Origin: Agrobacterium tumefaciens str. B6
GTDB lineage: Bacteria; Pseudomonadota; Alphaproteobacteria; Rhizobiales; Rhizobiaceae
Length of the DNA stretch: 64,000 bases
Assembly: GCF_001541315.1 (NCBI RefSeq)
Contig: NZ_LMVK01000011.1
Span: 1-64,000 of the forward strand
Direction: 5' to 3'
Shown: piece by piece, positions 1 to 8,118 of the stretch
Position numbering within the stretch: the stretch's first letter is position 1
How the letters are laid out: each line of letters begins with the position of its first letter
The notes under the pieces: model-generated
The model's input: only the letters and a program-made list of their open reading frames with translations
Database searches by the model: none
Told to the model about the DNA's origin: nothing
Program-made: the position numbers and the translations under genes

Positions 1-180
1 GGGCGGCGGGGGGGGGGGTTGAGATGTGTAAAAGGAGCGGGGAATGTTCATCGGGTGCGCCGCAGGCAGATTATTGGCATATTTATAATTGTATTGGGCA
101 GCGCGGGCGCGCGACACGAAGGCGGTGGCCAGTACGGCGGAACCGGCGCCGGCGAGTATGGTACGTCTGTTGATATTCAT
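1..180 (-). CDS. TRAP transporter solute-binding protein (DctP family), 5' part only
   Basis: This is the N-terminus of a periplasmic solute receptor for a TRAP transporter. Translation from the ATG at 180 gives a Tat/Sec-like leader (MNINRRTILAGAGSAVLATA, then FVSRARAA) followed by YNYKYANNLPAAHPMN, the usual mature start of DctP-type receptors. A strong ribosome site (GGGAGGAGA) lies just upstream. It follows the fused permease on the same strand and should be co-transcribed with it. The frame continues only to the window edge, and its last readable codons run into a G/C homopolymer (bases 8-18), so the final residues (poly-Pro) are probably not real. The family assignment rests on the leader, the mature start and the adjacent dctQM; the ligand is unknown. 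Confidence 0.7.
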   Translation of the reverse strand, partial: MNINRRTILAGAGSAVLATAFVSRARAAQYNYKYANNLPAAHPMNIPRSFYTSQPPPPPP

Positions 181-221
181 TGCTTTCTCCTCCCAAAATA
201 AAGCAGGTATCATTCATCGGC

Positions 222-233
222 GGGGGGGGGGGG
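222..233. repeat. 12-base G homopolymer between dctM and dctP
   Basis: A run of twelve G lies in the short spacer between the permease stop and the receptor start. A second run of eleven G (8-18) lies at the window edge. Such runs are rare in this sequence and resemble sequencing or assembly artefacts, although a real C-rich leader on the minus strand cannot be excluded. Confidence 0.6.
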
Positions 234-245
234 CCCGCCACGGTC

Positions 246-2123
246 TTAGAGCAGAATGGTCGAAAAGCCGGGGATTGCGGCGATCAGCAGCAGGCCGATG
301 ACCATGGCCGCGAGATAGGGCCAGATGGCGCCCATGGCTTCATCCGGCGAGACGTTGCCGATCTTGCAGGCGATATAGAAGCCGATGCCGATGGGCGGCG
401 CCATAAGGCCGATATTCATGGCAACCACCACGACCATGGAATAATGGATGTCGTTGATGCCAAGTGTACGGGCGATCGGGAACATGATCGGCGCGAGCAG
501 AACGATCGCCGGCAGTCCTTCCAGGACGCAGCCAAGGATCATGAAGATCAGGATCGACACGACCATATAGGTCATCCAGCCGCCCGGCAGATCGGTGATC
601 ATCGCGGTCAGCTGGAAGGCAAAGCCGCTCTGCGTCAGCCCCCAGGCCATGGCCGATGCGCAGCCGAGGATCAGCAGGATCGCCCCGGAAAGGGCCGCCG
701 TCTCCACCAGCATGGAATAGAGCTTTTTGAGGCTGATGCCGCCATAAAGCACCGCGCCGATGATCATGGCGTAGAGCACGGCGATAGTGGACACTTCGGT
801 TGCCGTGGCGACACCGCCGCCCACTAGGCTGCGGATGAGGAAGGGCAGAACGAGTGCCGGGGCGGCAATCAGGGCTGCCTTGCCCACCAGCGGCCATGGG
901 GTGCGCTTTGCACCTTCCATGTTTTCATGCCGCGCCTTCCAGCGGGCCAGAACGGCCAGCACCAGAAGCAGTACCATTGCAATCATGAAACCGGAGGTGA
1001 AGAGGCCGGCAATAGACACACCTGCCGCCGAACCCAGAACGATCAGCACGATGGAGGGCGGAACCGTATCGGCCATGGCGGCGCCGGTGGCCAGAAGCGC
1101 GATCATTTCCTTGGGTTTGTGGCCACGGCGCTTCATTTCCGGAAACAGCGCCGGTGCGACGGTTGCCATATCGGAAACCTTGGAGCCGGAAATGCCGGAG
1201 ACAAGAAACAGAGAACCGAGCAGCACATAGGACATGCCCGCCCTGATATGGCCGAACATCGAGGACAGAAGCTCGACAATCGCCCTGCCCATGCCGGTGG
1301 CATCGAGCACGCAGCCCAGCAGCACGAAGACCGGCACTGACAGCAGAATGATGCCGGACATGCCCTCGTCCATGCGCCCGATCATCACAATGGTCGGAAC
1401 CCAGGTGGTGAAGGTCAGATAGGCGAGGGTTCCAAGGCCGAAGCAGAAGGCAATCGGCACGCCCAGCACCAGAAATACCGCAACGAACAGGCCGAGGAAG
1501 ATCGCCAGATTAAAATTGCCGAGGGATTCCAGCATCGGCGATGCCAGATAGAGCAGGCCGGAGGCAACCGCGACGGTTACAAGGGCCGTGATGATATCGC
1601 GCAGCTTTTCCCGCCGGAAAAGATTGTTGAGTACCAGAAGCAGCATGAGACAGGCGCCGACCGGCAGCGCCGCAGCGCGAAACGACATCGGAATATTCAG
1701 CGCCGCTGACGTGACCACCCATTCCTCGATGGCGTATTCCATGGCGGGCTTGATGATTGCTGCAAGAAATGTCGCCACCAGGACCAGCGCCAGCGAATTG
1801 ATATAGCCCAGAACACGTTGCGGGAACATGTTGAGAAACAGCGTCAGGCGCAGATGTTCACTGCGATCGATGGCAATCGCCGCGCCCAGCATGGCAAACC
1901 ACAGGAAGCACAAGGACGCCGTTTCGTCGATCCAGACAATCGGCAGATGCAGGGCATAACGTGACGTCACGCCCAGCAGAAGCAGGCCGATCATCACCGC
2001 CAGCAGCACGGCCGCCACGGCCTCGATGGGGCGCATGAACCACGAGCCCGTTACCGGTCCGGTGTGCAACAGTTCGCCATCGAGTACAAATACGTCGTCA
2101 TTCGCGTCTGCGGTCATGGTCAT
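246..2123 (-). CDS. TRAP transporter fused small and large permease (DctQM)
   Basis: Inner-membrane part of a sodium- or proton-driven TRAP uptake system, 625 aa. Residues about 30-190 form a four-helix DctQ-like small subunit (with the typical WIDETASLCFLWFAMLGAAIAI stretch). The remainder is a DctM large subunit with many helices and characteristic motifs (LGVPIAFCFGLG, GISGSKVSDMATVAP, MADTVPPSIVLIVLG, LEGLPAIVLLAPIMFPIA). The fusion is common in rhizobia. The start at 2123 is preferred over longer in-frame options because GGGAGAGGAGG lies just upstream and the extra N-terminal residues have no membrane-protein character. The partner receptor begins 66 bases downstream. Regulation probably acts through the inverted repeats at 2268-2388. 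The substrate (a carboxylate or similar organic acid) cannot be read from the sequence. Confidence 0.9.
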   Translation of the reverse strand: MTMTADANDDVFVLDGELLHTGPVTGSWFMRPIEAVAAVLLAVMIGLLLLGVTSRYALHLPIVWIDETASLCFLWFAMLGAAIAIDRSEHLRLTLFLNMFPQRVLGYINSLALVLVATFLAAIIKPAMEYAIEEWVVTSAALNIPMSFRAAALPVGACLMLLLVLNNLFRREKLRDIITALVTVAVASGLLYLASPMLESLGNFNLAIFLGLFVAVFLVLGVPIAFCFGLGTLAYLTFTTWVPTIVMIGRMDEGMSGIILLSVPVFVLLGCVLDATGMGRAIVELLSSMFGHIRAGMSYVLLGSLFLVSGISGSKVSDMATVAPALFPEMKRRGHKPKEMIALLATGAAMADTVPPSIVLIVLGSAAGVSIAGLFTSGFMIAMVLLLVLAVLARWKARHENMEGAKRTPWPLVGKAALIAAPALVLPFLIRSLVGGGVATATEVSTIAVLYAMIIGAVLYGGISLKKLYSMLVETAALSGAILLILGCASAMAWGLTQSGFAFQLTAMITDLPGGWMTYMVVSILIFMILGCVLEGLPAIVLLAPIMFPIARTLGINDIHYSMVVVVAMNIGLMAPPIGIGFYIACKIGNVSPDEAMGAIWPYLAAMVIGLLLIAAIPGFSTILL

Positions 2124-2267
2124 CGGGGCCTCCTCTCCCACAGAACAACCTTCGCAATAAGATGTCAGCAAAACAGGATGTCCATGCCACGACCGCGACA
2201 TCAGGATAGCTGTTATTGCCAGACTGGCCAGACCCCTCCAAAAGTCTGAATGTATCGGTATATTGCC

Positions 2268-2280
2268 TCCACAATATGGA
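2268..2280. promoter_or_regulatory. Inverted repeat TCCA-N5-TGGA, candidate operator 1 of the TRAP operon
   Basis: TCCACAATATGGA followed by CCA. The reverse complement of the site at 2376-2388 reads TCCACTATATGGA followed by CCT, so the two sites differ at one position in the 13-base core. Spacing and symmetry fit a dimeric regulator such as a GntR-family repressor; no such regulator gene is in the window. Confidence 0.5.
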
Positions 2281-2294
2281 CCACTACAAAACCA

Positions 2295-2309
2295 TGTATC
2301 CGGGATACA
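2295..2309. promoter_or_regulatory. Perfect inverted repeat TGTATCC-G-GGATACA
   Basis: Seven-base arms around a single G, located between the two TCCA/TGGA sites upstream of the TRAP permease. It includes the GGATAC core that recurs in the promoters at 16-25 kb but lacks the rest of that element, so a link is speculative. Confidence 0.35.
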
Positions 2310-2375
2310 CAGGAATATTTGTGAAATCAACAGTAAATAGACGGATTTGTGCAGTTTATTTGCGCATCTACAAGG

Positions 2376-2388
2376 TCCATATAGTGGA
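2376..2388. promoter_or_regulatory. Inverted repeat TCCA-N5-TGGA, candidate operator 2 of the TRAP operon
   Basis: TCCATATAGTGGA, nearly the same site as 2268-2280 in the opposite orientation. The two centres are 108 bases apart, which would suit looping or separate control of two promoters. Confidence 0.5.
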
Positions 2389-2750
2389 TCATACTTTGTG
2401 TCGACCTTCATTCGCCGGTAATGACCATGCAGCACGGCACCTGATGCAAAGGCCAGCCAATGCAGATCGTGGCGGCCCGACCGGGGCAGGCCGCCATACA
2501 CGCGGGTGCCTGCGTCGCGCCACGGAGAGCCGGAATACATTTCTGCTTAGCCTTGAACTGGCTGGGATGGGGAAGGGCCTTGACGTGACGACCACTGGTC
2601 GAACTGGGAAAAATGACGGTGGTGCGGCTGAGCACTCTCTAACCGGCAATCCGGGCGTTGATTATCTCTTGAAATCCTCCCGTGCGGAGGTTTTGCGGCA
2701 AGGGGATATGTTCTCAGCGATGCCGCCGCCCGGCATTCTTCCTGTCAGGC

Positions 2751-2777
2751 GCGGGGCGATGTTTCGCCCCGCCTTTT
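2751..2777 (+). terminator. GC-rich hairpin with T tract on the plus side
   Basis: Arms GCGGGGCGA and TCGCCCCGC are perfect over nine bases around a TGTT loop, followed by CTTTT. The T tract points to termination of a plus-strand transcript, yet no plus-strand gene precedes it. It may instead end the cyclase transcript as an imperfect bidirectional terminator. Confidence 0.4.
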
Positions 2778-2864
2778 CCCGAACAACCGCGGCGGATTCG
2801 GAGCGGCTTTATCTGATGCAGCAGGTGAGCCGCTGGTGCATCCGGGCCGCCCGCCATGCTGCTT

Positions 2865-3674
2865 TCAGATCAGGGCCAGAATCCGGGCCGGACCGCCGGT
2901 TCCGCCACGATGTGCCGGCGCGCCGACGACGACGGTTGCGCCCTTGACCGGCAAAGCCTCGAGGTTGTTGAGGCCTTCGATACCGTAGCGCCCGGCCGGA
3001 AGCCAGGAATTGTGAACGGCGAAATCGGCAGAGTTGCCCGGATCCAGCGAAAGCGTGTCGACGCCGATCGCGACCGTGTCGCGCTTGAGCAGAAGGTCGG
3101 TTGCCGACTTGCCGAAACCGGGAAAGGCGAATTTTCCGGCGTCGTCGGTGCGGAATGAGGGGCTCTTCACTCTGGTTGCCCAGCCGGAGCGCAGGGCGAC
3201 GATCGCGCCTGCCGGGATATCGCCATTTGCAGATATCCAGCGCTCGATGTCTTCAGCCTCGATGGTGGAATTGGCATCCTCTTTTGCGCGGTCGGTGATG
3301 TCGATGATGACCAGCGGCGCGACAAGTTTCTGCGGCTCCAGCTGATCGACGCTCGCGCCGTCGGCGCTGAAGTGGAACGGCGCATCGATATGTGTGCCGG
3401 TATGTTCGTAGATGGTGAGCTTGTGGAGCTGATAACCGTCCTTGGTGATATCAGCTGCCCATTCGTATTCTATGCCCGGTTTGCCGTCGAAGGTGGGAAA
3501 TGTGGAATCATAGGTGTGGGTGAGATCGATGACCCGTCCGGGTGTTTGCGCAAGCACCGGAGCCGCGAGGCTGCCTGCCGCCACCGCCGTTACACCGGCC
3601 ACGGCGCCCTTGAACAGCAGGCGTCGTGACAGCATGTTCTTTTTCACGTTCTCGATCACGCAGTGGTTGCACAT
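2865..3674 (-). CDS. Exported cyclase family protein (kynurenine-formamidase-like)
   Basis: 269 aa metal-dependent hydrolase of the cyclase family (PF04199 type). The signature HxGTHxDxPxH appears at residues 91-101 (HTGTHIDAPFH), giving the expected metal ligands His91, His95, Asp97 and His101. The N-terminus carries a cysteine-rich lead (MCNHCVIENV), then SRR and a hydrophobic stretch ending in VLAQ, a Tat-like export signal. Related periplasmic cyclases share this layout. It lies 94 bases downstream of the FAD monooxygenase on the same strand, so the two may be co-transcribed. The substrate is unknown; members act on formamides, lactones or cyclic amides. Confidence 0.8.
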   Translation of the reverse strand: MCNHCVIENVKKNMLSRRLLFKGAVAGVTAVAAGSLAAPVLAQTPGRVIDLTHTYDSTFPTFDGKPGIEYEWAADITKDGYQLHKLTIYEHTGTHIDAPFHFSADGASVDQLEPQKLVAPLVIIDITDRAKEDANSTIEAEDIERWISANGDIPAGAIVALRSGWATRVKSPSFRTDDAGKFAFPGFGKSATDLLLKRDTVAIGVDTLSLDPGNSADFAVHNSWLPAGRYGIEGLNNLEALPVKGATVVVGAPAHRGGTGGPARILALI

Positions 3675-3768
3675 TCCTCAGTCCCTCCATTGAGAAATCC
3701 CTGATCGCAAGCGTAGCGCAAAGATGGGGTGAAGCAAGACAGGACCGTCCCTGATTTTTGACCCGTGT

Positions 3769-4881
3769 TCAGATGGCGGTTTCGGCAAGCCGCCGCCCAT
3801 AAGCTGCAATTGCCTTGCCCACCGGCAGGCGGCTTCTCTGATATCGTGAAAGGGCGGTGGGCAGATCGTCCGTTTGCCGCAGGGCGTCGCGCAGCGCCAT
3901 TGCGTCTCCCGCGGCCTTGGAAACGCCCATCGCGGTGTGAGGGCGAACCACAAAGGCGGCATCTCCGACCAGCGCCATGCGCGGCGACACCATCTGTTCA
4001 GCCTCATAGTCGAAAATGCCCTGGATCGATGGGTTTTCCTCCGCTTCCACCGCAAGCGCCAATTGCGGCGGCAGAAGGGAGGACGCGTCCCTGCGCAGTT
4101 GCTCGCGGCGCTGCTCGGCGAGCTCGCCACGGGGCAGCGAATATTCGAAATGCCTGCCGTCGCGGCCGGTGAAGGTTCGGCCAAGCTCATCGGCTGGTGT
4201 AGTACGATACCAGACCCAGTTGTAACGGCGCTGTCCCTGTTGTGTTTCACCAAGTGGCCCCGGCACGAGGTAACCCAGAACATGAATTCCGGGTGTGATG
4301 TAAAAAGCGAAGCGGTCGAGCAGCAGGGACGCATCGGCCGGTAATCTGGTTTCGGGTATCAGCCCGCGCCAGGCGACATAACCCGCAAAGGCGTTTTCCG
4401 AATGGCGATTGACCGCCTTGCGGATGGCCGAACCCAAGCCATCCGCGCCTATTACGAGATCAGCGCGCTCTTGCCTGCCGTCGGCGAAGGACAGCATCAC
4501 TCCATCAGGGCCTTCCCGAACCGCGTCGACATGGTGTCCCAGGAGATAGGTATCGGCGAGGAGGCGGGAGGACACGCGCTCAAAGAGATAGTCCCATGAA
4601 ATCTGCATCTGCGGCGTCTTCTGGCGCTGGGCCACGCGGCCGCCAGCATCGAGGTAGATGCGCTCCTTCGCAACCACACCGACATGGGTGACGTCTTCGC
4701 AGCCGATCTGGTCCAGAACCTCGAACAGGTCCTGCTGCGGCACCAGTCCTGCACCACGCCCGCCGAGGCCGGACGAGGAGCGTTCGTAGACTTTCACATC
4801 GTGCCCGTCCTGCTGAAGCAATATCGCCGTGAAAAGACCGGCAAGCGAGCCGCCGGCGATGCGGATTGTCAATGGTTTCAT
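3769..4881 (-). CDS. FAD-dependent aromatic monooxygenase (hydroxypyridine hydroxylase-like)
   Basis: 370 aa cytosolic flavoprotein of the group A (UbiH/PHBH) class. It shows an N-terminal nucleotide fold with a slightly unusual glycine motif (IRIAGGSLAGLFTAILL), a central DG motif (ADLVIGADGLGSAIR) and a C-terminal GD motif (ALVGDAAFVVRPHTAMGVSKAAGDA). The overall pattern is closest to enzymes acting on dihydroxypyridines or similar heteroaromatics, but the substrate is an inference. It is followed by the exported cyclase and preceded, 110 bases away, by the bicupin operon. Together with oxalate decarboxylase and a TRAP transporter it suggests an aromatic or organic-acid catabolic patch. Confidence 0.75.
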   Translation of the reverse strand: MKPLTIRIAGGSLAGLFTAILLQQDGHDVKVYERSSSGLGGRGAGLVPQQDLFEVLDQIGCEDVTHVGVVAKERIYLDAGGRVAQRQKTPQMQISWDYLFERVSSRLLADTYLLGHHVDAVREGPDGVMLSFADGRQERADLVIGADGLGSAIRKAVNRHSENAFAGYVAWRGLIPETRLPADASLLLDRFAFYITPGIHVLGYLVPGPLGETQQGQRRYNWVWYRTTPADELGRTFTGRDGRHFEYSLPRGELAEQRREQLRRDASSLLPPQLALAVEAEENPSIQGIFDYEAEQMVSPRMALVGDAAFVVRPHTAMGVSKAAGDAMALRDALRQTDDLPTALSRYQRSRLPVGKAIAAYGRRLAETAI

Positions 4882-4991
4882 GGCCGTTCCTGTCTTTCGA
4901 TATTGGTTTTGCGGCGTCGCGCCTTGTCTCGGTGAGAAAAGACCGGCGGATCGGACATGCCGAAACGCCGGTCAATGGGCGGACAGGATGT

Positions 4992-6239
4992 TCAGCCCGG
5001 CATGATCGCCGGCTGGTTTGCGGGAAATTTCGCCACGTCTTCGACGCTGACGTTGAGGTGCTGGGCCACCAGCGCCGGTGGGGTATGCGTCAGCCAGGAC
5101 GACAGGCTGACCTCCTGGTATTCGGCGGTCTTGAAGACCGCGACGAATTGCAGGTCGGTCTTCCCGGTATTTTCGATGATGTGGCCCTGGCTTCTTTTCA
5201 CGTAACCGATATCGCCGGCGCGGAAATCGGCGGTCTGGCTGCGCGGGCCCGCGTCGAACACGGTCATCCGGCCTTCACCCTTGATCCAGTATTGCCATTC
5301 GTCCGCATTGGGATGCCAGTGCATTTCGCGCACACCGCCGGGCTTGATCGTTTCGATGGCGGCGGCGATGGTTTTGGACACGGTAAAGGCGCTGCTATCC
5401 GCAAGGCGAATGACCCCGGCAGCATTTTCCTTCAGCGGTTTTGATGCCGCGAGCTTATAGGTGAACGGGAATGGGGGAAGTCCCGCGCCGGCAACGGCTT
5501 CCTGATCCCTGGAGAGCGGTCCCGGCTCCTTGCCCTGGAAAATCCAGAGGTTCTGCAGCGGAATGTTCCGGAACACGTCCTGCGCGACGCCGAAATTCTT
5601 GGCCAGCAGTTCGGGTGAGGTATGCGCCAGCCAGTCCGTCAGAAGCAGGGTGCCATATTCGGACTGGTCGCCTTCGTCGAACACGATGACGAATTCGCAC
5701 CCTTCAGGGCCAAGTCCCTGCAGCGAATGGGGGTAGCCGGCCGGAAAATACCAGAGATCACCGGCCTCGACATCCTGCACATAGGCGCGACCCTGCGTAT
5801 CGAGCACGGTGATGCGGCAATGGCCATTGGTCATGATCGCCCATTCTGCGGCACGGTGCCAGTGCATCTCACGAACGCCGCCCGGTCCGAGCCGCATGTT
5901 GACGCCGGACACGGCATCCGAAATCGCGAAGTCCGACTTGGTCACCTGACGTGCCCATCCGCCGTTCTGGATACGCTTGGCGGCGTTGTTGAACGAGCCC
6001 CAGAAGAGCTGCATGTCGCCCACATCGGTCGCCGGCGGGCTCTGGAAAGATGGAAACTGATCGTTGATCGCAGGGTTCTTCGGGCCGGGATCGCCGAGAC
6101 CCGCGGCATTGGCATTGATTGCTCCCTCGGCGGGCTGGTCGGGATTGCCGAAAGAGGCTGCCCCGGCCGTGCTGGCGGCAAGGGCGGTGCCGCCGACGGC
6201 GCCGATTGCGAGGACTGCGCGTCTGGTCAACGTTTCCAT
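4992..6239 (-). CDS. oxdC: Exported bicupin, oxalate decarboxylase family
   Basis: 415 aa with two cupin domains, matching manganese oxalate decarboxylases (oxalate to formate and CO2). Metal ligands are visible in both: His126, His128, Glu132 and His171 in domain 1, and His307, His309, Glu314 and His353 in domain 2. The flexible lid of domain 1 reads SEYGT (193-197) where the Bacillus enzyme has SENST; the key glutamate is kept. A leader (TRRAVLAIGAVGGTALAAS, then AGA) predicts export, probably by Tat. AAGGAG precedes the start. The gene follows the small membrane protein at 6241 with one base between them, and their promoter carries the motif shared with the FixJ-type kinase operon. Decarboxylase versus oxidase activity is not settled by sequence. 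Confidence 0.8.
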   Translation of the reverse strand: METLTRRAVLAIGAVGGTALAASTAGAASFGNPDQPAEGAINANAAGLGDPGPKNPAINDQFPSFQSPPATDVGDMQLFWGSFNNAAKRIQNGGWARQVTKSDFAISDAVSGVNMRLGPGGVREMHWHRAAEWAIMTNGHCRITVLDTQGRAYVQDVEAGDLWYFPAGYPHSLQGLGPEGCEFVIVFDEGDQSEYGTLLLTDWLAHTSPELLAKNFGVAQDVFRNIPLQNLWIFQGKEPGPLSRDQEAVAGAGLPPFPFTYKLAASKPLKENAAGVIRLADSSAFTVSKTIAAAIETIKPGGVREMHWHPNADEWQYWIKGEGRMTVFDAGPRSQTADFRAGDIGYVKRSQGHIIENTGKTDLQFVAVFKTAEYQEVSLSSWLTHTPPALVAQHLNVSVEDVAKFPANQPAIMPG

Positions 6240-6240
6240 T

Positions 6241-6708
6241 TCAGAACTCCTTGTTCATGGCGAGTTGGGCCGAGGTGTCGAAAGAGCGGGTCTGTGATGC
6301 GAGCTGGAGCACGGCGATGCGGTCGATCAGCTCGGCATTGAAGAGGCGGTGCTGCAGCTGGCAGAAAGCTTTTGGATCGAGCACGTCGTGCCGGTCCGTT
6401 TTCTGGGCGGCGCGGGTGGCGACGCAGGATGTCTTGTCCAGTCCCGGAACAGCCTGTGCGCCTTCGGACGTTTCACTGAGCGCCGGCGCGGGAGCGGAAA
6501 GTCCGCCCAGCCTGTCGATCGCCTGTGGTGTGAGGGTGCGGAAGGCGCTGGCTGATGCGACGTCTTCGGAGGCCGCAAGCGCCGGTTCGCCATTCCTGAT
6601 CAGGAAAGCATTGCCACCAAGCACGGCAACCGTGCCCAGTGCCAACACCGCTGCGACTTTGAGACGACAGGGTCTCTGCTCGTCCGCATTCTTGCTGATG
6701 GAGGTCAT
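6241..6708 (-). CDS. Small membrane-anchored or exported protein, unknown function
   Basis: 155 aa. A hydrophobic segment at residues 17-36 (KVAAVLALGTVAVLGGNAFL) suggests a signal anchor; the rest is soluble and has two cysteines (KTSCVA and AFCQLQ). AGGAG lies just upstream of the ATG. It is the first gene of a two-gene unit with the oxalate-decarboxylase-like bicupin (one base between them), so it probably helps that enzyme at the membrane or in the periplasm. I do not recognise the family. Confidence 0.7.
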   Translation of the reverse strand: MTSISKNADEQRPCRLKVAAVLALGTVAVLGGNAFLIRNGEPALAASEDVASASAFRTLTPQAIDRLGGLSAPAPALSETSEGAQAVPGLDKTSCVATRAAQKTDRHDVLDPKAFCQLQHRLFNAELIDRIAVLQLASQTRSFDTSAQLAMNKEF

Positions 6709-7020
6709 GCCCTGCTCCTAAAAAGGGTGATGGTGTCGTCAGGAACGTTCGGAGGGGAAGCGCTTGACTGGAGCAAAGGCTACGGCGGAGAAGCGGAGCC
6801 GGCATCTATACAGAGGTCTAGTTCGTATAGCGGAAGGTGTTGGCGGCGGGATAAGCGCCGAGAGGCATCCGCTCAACGGCAATGCCTGCCCGGACGGCAG
6901 GGCGTCGGGGCATGAAATAACGACGGATTTCACTTGGAAGAGATGCAGCCAGAGCAATGGAAGGCTTGTCTGCGCGTGGATATAGGCTGGCTCACTCGCC
7001 CTGTGGCAAAGCGTCAGCCG
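6709..7020. other. Promoter region of the bicupin operon
   Basis: 312 bases without a gene. It contains the 16-base element at 6804-6819 plus a partial second copy (GTATAG at 6825-6830). The remainder shows nothing recognisable. Confidence 0.5.
6804..6819 (-). promoter_or_regulatory. Candidate FixJ-type regulator site upstream of the bicupin operon
   Basis: Minus strand AGACCTCTGTATAGAT. It matches AGACCTATGTATAGGT at 9744-9759 in 14 of 16 positions, in the same orientation relative to the downstream genes and 96 bases before the 6708 start. The simplest reading is a binding site for the response regulator encoded at 7462. Confidence 0.55.
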
Positions 7021-7395
7021 TCAGGACGGCCGGGCGAGAACGGATTCCAGGCATCCGATCAGACTGACGATATTGACCGGTTTGCCGAGAAAGGCCAAAG
7101 CGCCGCCGTTCAAGGCTGCATTCCGGGTGCGCTCATCCTGATAGGAGGTGACGAAGATCATCGGCGGGTGGTTACCGCGCCGGTTCAACTCGCTCTGCAG
7201 CTCGATGCCGGAAAGACCGGGCATTTTGACATCCACGACGATGCAGTCGATGTCCGCCTGCTGCTTCGATTCCAGGAATTGTTCGGCAGAAACAAACAGG
7301 CGGCATTCGTAACCGAAGGACATGATGAGATCATCCATGGCTTCGCGAATGGCGGGATCGTCGTCGACGACGGCAATGACGGGAACGGGGGGCAA
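7021..7395 (-). CDS. Single-domain response regulator (receiver only)
   Basis: 124 aa CheY/FixJ-type receiver domain with no output domain. The acidic pocket (VVDDDP, residues 9-14), phospho-acceptor Asp55 (CIVVDVKMPG), a Thr/Ser switch (FVTSY) and the conserved lysine (FLGKPV) are all present. It lies 66 bases downstream of the FixJ-type regulator gene on the same strand, so it probably takes phosphate from the neighbouring kinase or acts as a phosphate sink in the same relay. Confidence 0.85.
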   Translation of the reverse strand: MPPVPVIAVVDDDPAIREAMDDLIMSFGYECRLFVSAEQFLESKQQADIDCIVVDVKMPGLSGIELQSELNRRGNHPPMIFVTSYQDERTRNAALNGGALAFLGKPVNIVSLIGCLESVLARPS

Positions 7396-7461
7396 TGAAA
7401 GCGACCTTTTCTGTTTTTCTTTCTTTCTCTATGCGCCCATGCCGCTCTCAAAGATACCATA

Positions 7462-8118
7462 CTAAGATACAGGTGGCCTGAACTTCTCGCCGATCAGCTC
7501 CGCTTTCCGCACGAGGTCGGCAACCGATCTCGCTTCCATTTTGCGCATGACATTGCCTCGGTGCAGTTTCACGGTGACTTCGCTGATGCCGAGCTCGTAG
7601 GCGATCTGCTTGTTCATCAGGCCGCGGACAACGGCGCCCATGACCTCGCGTTCCCTTGGCGTCAGCTGTTCGGCAAGGGAGGTGACGGCCTCGTTCTGGG
7701 CGCTTTCGCGGCGGCGCGACGCATCCCGCTCCATCGCGGCCGCGACGGCGTCCAGAATGTCCTGTTCCTTGAAGGGCTTGGTCAGAAAATCGACAGCGCC
7801 GGCCTTCATCGCCCGCACGCTCATCGGGATATCGCCGAAGCCGGTCATGAAAATGATCGGCATCCGGTTGCCGACGCGTTCCAGCTGCATCTGGAAATCA
7901 AGGCCGCTTATGCCCGGAAGCCGCACATCAAGCAGCAGGCAGCCAGGCCGGTTCAGATTGGCTTTTTCAAGAAAGGCGGCGGCGCTGTCGAAAGCTTCGG
8001 CATCGAATTTCATGGAGCGGAAAAGATCGGTGAGCGCCTCGCGCATCGACACATCGTCGTCGACGATGAACACGATGGGTGACGGCGGCTCCTTTGTCGT
8101 CTTGCGTGGCTCAGGCAT
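7462..8118 (-). CDS. FixJ/NodW-type response regulator (receiver plus LuxR helix-turn-helix)
   Basis: 218 aa. The receiver has FIVDDDVSMREAL and phospho-acceptor Asp64 (LLLDVRLPGISG), with lysine in FLTKPF. The C-terminal LuxR-type DNA-binding domain (about 150-212) carries LTPREREVM, MNKQIAYELGISEVTVKLHRGNVMRKM. The start at 8118 is chosen because it overlaps the kinase stop codon by eight bases, the usual arrangement for translationally coupled pairs; longer frames run inside the kinase gene. Its likely DNA sites are the shared elements at 6804 and 9744. Confidence 0.9.
   Translation of the reverse strand: MPEPRKTTKEPPSPIVFIVDDDVSMREALTDLFRSMKFDAEAFDSAAAFLEKANLNRPGCLLLDVRLPGISGLDFQMQLERVGNRMPIIFMTGFGDIPMSVRAMKAGAVDFLTKPFKEQDILDAVAAAMERDASRRRESAQNEAVTSLAEQLTPREREVMGAVVRGLMNKQIAYELGISEVTVKLHRGNVMRKMEARSVADLVRKAELIGEKFRPPVS

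Larger units (their letters stand above)
2124..2864. other. 741-base gene-free regulatory region upstream of the TRAP operon
   Basis: No convincing gene was found on either strand; the open frames here have no recognisable domain and no good ribosome site. The TRAP-proximal part is AT-richer than its surroundings and holds three inverted repeats (2268-2280, 2295-2309, 2376-2388). The cyclase-proximal part holds a strong GC hairpin (2751-2772). Confidence 0.6.

Noticed and set aside
2216-2947. Plus-strand open frame of over 200 codons in the TRAP regulatory region
   Set aside because: It crosses the inverted repeats and a terminator-like hairpin, has no ribosome site and shows no protein family character.
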